Made by a program: the position numbers and the translations under genes
Origin: CAZLMW01 sp964560875
Lineage (GTDB): Bacteria > Myxococcota_A > UBA9042
Reading direction: 5' to 3'
Length of the DNA stretch: 62,594 bases
NCBI GenBank assembly: GCA_964560875.1
Contig: CAZLMW010000039.1
Span: forward strand, 1 to 62,594
Notes under the pieces: generated by a model
Databases searched by the model: none
The model's input: only the letters and a program-made list of their open reading frames with translations
What the model was told of the DNA's origin: nothing
In this document: positions 60,276 through 62,594 of the stretch, piece after piece
Position numbering within the stretch: position 1 is the stretch's first letter
Layout: the number at the start of each line of letters is the position of its first letter

Positions 60276-61567
60276 GGGCGTTTGTTCAAGCGGGCCAGGG
60301 CGCGTGGCGCCATCGGAATCGGCGCCTGTCGGGGCGTGGCATCCAAATCCTGCAGGGTCAGCACACCCGCGAGCACGCGGTCGCGTACCGTATCGACCTG
60401 CCGCTGCTTGTAGTCGCGATACGAAGCCCGCCCGGCGGTCGCCTGATCGTAGGCAGCCACATCCATGATCTGCACTTCGTAGGGAAAGAAGAAGCGAATC
60501 TCCGGTTCCACGCCCACGAGCGACAGCGAATCGAGCATTTCGGTCAGCCCGTCGCCGTTCATCTCGCGCCGCGCCAGCTTTCGCGCCTTGACGAGTCGTT
60601 GATACAGCGGATTGGCCACGCGGATCATCTGCCGGCACGTGAACTGCAGAGCGTTGTACCGGTGCGACGAGTGCGGGTTCCAGGCCAGGCCTTCGGCTTG
60701 TTCGGGCCGCCTGTCGAACGCGGCGAGCATGGCGACCGCGGCTTGTTCATCGATCGCGCCGGCGCGCCACTGACCGATCAACCGACGCGCTTTTTCGGCA
60801 TAGCCGTTGATGTCGACCAGCGTGTTGTGTGAACGGGTCGGCTTCACGTTGGCGTAGACGATCGTGTTCTGCTCGTGAAGCTCTCGAACGGCGAACAGCG
60901 CATCGATTGGCCGCCGAACGATCATGCGTACGCCAATATGGTCGAAGAGGTCGGTTGCGACGTTTTCCTGCTTCTGCAGGAGCTTGAGCACGACAGATCG
61001 CAGGGGCTTTTGCTGCTTGACCTCAAAACGCATCAGTGGAACGTCGTAGTTGCCCCCGGCCAGGACCTGGGAGCCGTTCTCGAGCGTGCGCACCTGCGCC
61101 ACGAATCGTTCGATGACGGCTTCTCGGATCTGCCAGTAGTAGTTCTGCTGAAAGTAGTTGTCGGCGTGAGCGACCGTGTGCATGACGCGCAGGACGCTGC
61201 AGGCCCACGCTTGGTTGAGCTTGTCGGCCGGGGTGTTGACCTTGCGGTTGGAGGCAAGCAGCAGCAGGTCGAGGATGTGGATCGTGTCGTACAACGTCGG
61301 CACGTCGAGCCCGATGTCGTGGCACAGAACGCCGCGAATGAACCCGAGCGCTTCGTGGCGGACGCGCTCGATGTCCTTGATGTGCTGCGGCTCACTGAGG
61401 TCGTAGCCGTACCGCGCGAGAAAGCGTCTTGCCGCGCCCCGATCGGCGACGTGAAGGCGGGGCAAATCGAGCGCGCTTTGTCCGCCGACGATGGCGCGTA
61501 ACGCCCCGCCATGGAAGAGAAAACGGCGGAGCCCTGGGGGCAGATCATCGGCGATCAGACGTTCCAA
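60272..61567 (-). CDS. uncharacterised protein with RelA/SpoT-like synthetase fold
   Basis: 431 residues. I recall a similar uncharacterised family (TIGR04552-like) in myxobacteria. Residues 1-180 are helical and unassigned. Residues 182-390 follow the order of the (p)ppGpp synthetase domain: KQQKPLRSVVLKLLQK (187-200), FDHIGVRMIV (208-217), SSHRYNALQF (300-309), EVQIMD (364-369), ATAGRASYRDYKQ (377-389). The classical forms are KxxxSI..K, D.xGxRIV, GYxSLH, ExQIRT and AAHWxYK. No HD hydrolase, TGS or ACT domain is visible. It may make an alarmone or another nucleotide product, or be a regulator. It is coupled to lipB. Confidence 0.65.
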   Translation of the reverse strand: MERLIADDLPPGLRRFLFHGGALRAIVGGQSALDLPRLHVADRGAARRFLARYGYDLSEPQHIKDIERVRHEALGFIRGVLCHDIGLDVPTLYDTIHILDLLLLASNRKVNTPADKLNQAWACSVLRVMHTVAHADNYFQQNYYWQIREAVIERFVAQVRTLENGSQVLAGGNYDVPLMRFEVKQQKPLRSVVLKLLQKQENVATDLFDHIGVRMIVRRPIDALFAVRELHEQNTIVYANVKPTRSHNTLVDINGYAEKARRLIGQWRAGAIDEQAAVAMLAAFDRRPEQAEGLAWNPHSSHRYNALQFTCRQMIRVANPLYQRLVKARKLARREMNGDGLTEMLDSLSLVGVEPEIRFFFPYEVQIMDVAAYDQATAGRASYRDYKQRQVDTVRDRVLAGVLTLQDLDATPRQAPIPMAPRALARLNKRP

Positions 61568-61793
61568 GCTTGACTGCTCCTTGCGAACTGGCGTTCGACA
61601 TGGTGATGGCTGTCATTCAGTGGTTTGACTCCGCGGCCTTTGGGGCGGGAGGGGACCAAGGCTCGTGCCATGTGCCGGCGCGCTGGGCGCGTTCGGCAGT
61701 TGCGCGGCTGCGGAACGAACCACGCGACCCGTCGGGTTATTCCCGATGGGCTCGGCACGCGGTGATCCTGTGCTACGGCAGGCGGCCTCATAC

Positions 61794-61813
61794 GACAATT
61801 CGTCGCAATTGTC
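61794..61813. promoter_or_regulatory. short palindrome, possible operator
   Basis: GACAATT-CGTCGC-AATTGTC is a perfect 7-bp inverted repeat in the 332-base gap between the yqgE stop and the RelA/SpoT-like start. It could be a regulator site for the latter. Nothing else in the gap is convincing. Confidence 0.35.
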
Positions 61814-61899
61814 CCGCCAAAAGTTCATCGCGGTCGTGCCGGATGTCCGTTTACGCCTGTGTTTTCAGTCGTTTGGTCGATCGAGGCAGGGAGCCCGGG

Positions 61900-62490
61900 C
61901 TATGCCTCGGCAGGACCGCCCGGGACCACGAAACTCGATTCGGCGCCGATGATTTGCAGGGCCTGGTGCCAGCGCGTCGACGTGTCGGATGTGAACAGCA
62001 GCGACTCGTCGGCGTCCGTAGGCAGCCACGCCCCCATCGCGATCTCGTTGTCGAGCTGGCCCGGCGCCCAAGACGCCCACCCGAGGTAGAGCGCATAGAC
62101 GACAGGCCCCCGGCCATGGGCGATGTCCTGGAGCAGCTCCATGGACCACGATACGCGGAGACCATCGCCAACGGTGAATCCCGGCTCGTATGCAGCGAGG
62201 TCGGCTTGCGCCTCGTACAGCACCACACCCGACTCCGGGTGCACGGGCCCGCCCCACCATACGGGCTTGGTCAGCGGGATCTTGTCGCCTGGCAGGTCCG
62301 CGCCCTCAAGGAGCTGGCGAAAGTCGATCGGCGCCTTGCGGTTGAGGACGACGCCCATGGCGCCCTCTGCGTTGTGTTCGACAAGCAGAATGACCGTCTC
62401 GCGAAAGAACGGATCACGCATCTGCGGCACGGCGATCAACATGCCCGCGGACATGCTTTCGAGGCGCAGCGATCGGTCGTCGTCAGCCAC
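61900..62490 (-). CDS. YqgE/AlgH family protein
   Basis: 196 residues from GTG 62490. MLIAVPQMRDPFFRETVILL, GAMGVVLNR, WWGGPV, ALYLGWASWAPGQLDNEI and GAW fit the family. It is widespread, with a possible role in cell-envelope or regulatory processes; the precise function is unknown. The next ATG in frame is residue 13, which is a possible start. Confidence 0.88.
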   Translation of the reverse strand: MADDDRSLRLESMSAGMLIAVPQMRDPFFRETVILLVEHNAEGAMGVVLNRKAPIDFRQLLEGADLPGDKIPLTKPVWWGGPVHPESGVVLYEAQADLAAYEPGFTVGDGLRVSWSMELLQDIAHGRGPVVYALYLGWASWAPGQLDNEIAMGAWLPTDADESLLFTSDTSTRWHQALQIIGAESSFVVPGGPAEA

Positions 62491-62543
62491 GTCTGGAGCC
62501 TACCCCTTGTCCGAAAACAAGGCGAGCCGCGGACGCCGCGTCG

Positions 62544-62594
62544 CAGATCGGATCGGAGTTGTTCGGACGTGAGCGTCGCCGCACTCATCGGCAA
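62544..62594. repeat. right copy of 51-bp terminal inverted repeat
   Basis: The exact reverse complement of bases 2-52. The gap between yqgE and this copy (62491-62543) holds nothing else. Confidence 0.9.

Overview
The window is a 62.6 kb piece of GC-rich bacterial chromosome carrying housekeeping genes. Several traits suggest a myxobacterium-like lineage (Myxococcota or a neighbouring deltaproteobacterial group, probably from an uncultured organism): lipoproteins and a permease with Dickkopf-type Cys repeats (CxxDxDCxxGxxCxxGxC), long alanine/proline-rich low-complexity tails, a tandem triple DsbA protein, an Mla-type ATPase plus MCE pair, and an uncharacterised RelA/SpoT-like protein beside lipB. 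This placement is inference; no rRNA, tRNA, CRISPR array or transposase gene was seen. The sequence looks like a draft assembly. It has a 100-N gap inside secY whose two flanks repeat the same 55 bases, and its two ends are 51-bp inverted copies of each other.

Layout. 1-5.7 kb: a proline-rich secreted protein, then a minus-strand run with a Cys-rich lipoprotein, a TPR protein, hemW and a PKD-containing protein that resembles a degenerate metallophosphoesterase. 5.9-13.9 kb: a plus-strand run with a TPR protein, a small membrane protein, maf, yggS, a UPRT-like protein, hpt, an MBL hydrolase and polA. 13.9-16.8 kb: a long inverted-repeat element, an MlaF-like ATPase with an MCE protein, and a DUF2239 protein. 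16.9-26.6 kb: an EF-G paralogue, a 1019-aa UshA-like pseudoenzyme, a VOC protein, and a two-gene unit in which a PLP-enzyme/Tat/subunit-3 fusion precedes a GMC oxidoreductase.

26.6-44.7 kb is the joined str-S10-spc-alpha ribosomal superoperon. Order is rpsL-rpsG-fusA-rpsJ-rplD-rplW-rplB-rpsS-rplV-rpsC-rplP-rpmC-rpsQ-rplN-rplX-rplE-rpsN-rpsH-rplF-rplR-rpsE, then a 480-bp break, then rplO-secY-rpmJ-rpsM-rpsK-rpsD-rpoA-rplQ. Missing from their usual places are tuf, rplC (L3), rpmD (L30), adk, map and infA. S17 carries a ~115-residue Pro/Ala/Glu repeat at its N-terminus. A consensus promoter and a structured leader precede rpsL, and a second promoter precedes rplO.

44.7-53.2 kb: a minus-strand atypical response regulator, then a translationally coupled plus-strand run: lnt, a pseudouridine synthase, wecB, a membrane-anchored protein, and a LolD-like ATPase with an FtsX-type permease whose periplasmic loop is Cys-rich. 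53.3-62.5 kb: a 637-aa Cys-rich lipoprotein, a LysM lipoprotein, a CPBP protease, a triple-DsbA protein, yacG, lipB, the RelA/SpoT-like gene and yqgE.

Two themes recur. One is periplasmic lipoprotein and disulfide biology: Lnt, the Lol-like transporter, Cys-rich lipoproteins and the triple DsbA. The other is families whose catalytic or signature residues have changed: two metallophosphoesterase-like proteins, the EF-G paralogue, PolA proofreading, the response regulator, the MlaF signature and the GMC oxidoreductase. A 27-bp imperfect palindrome is scattered in the gaps between genes, and one fragment of it lies inside polA.
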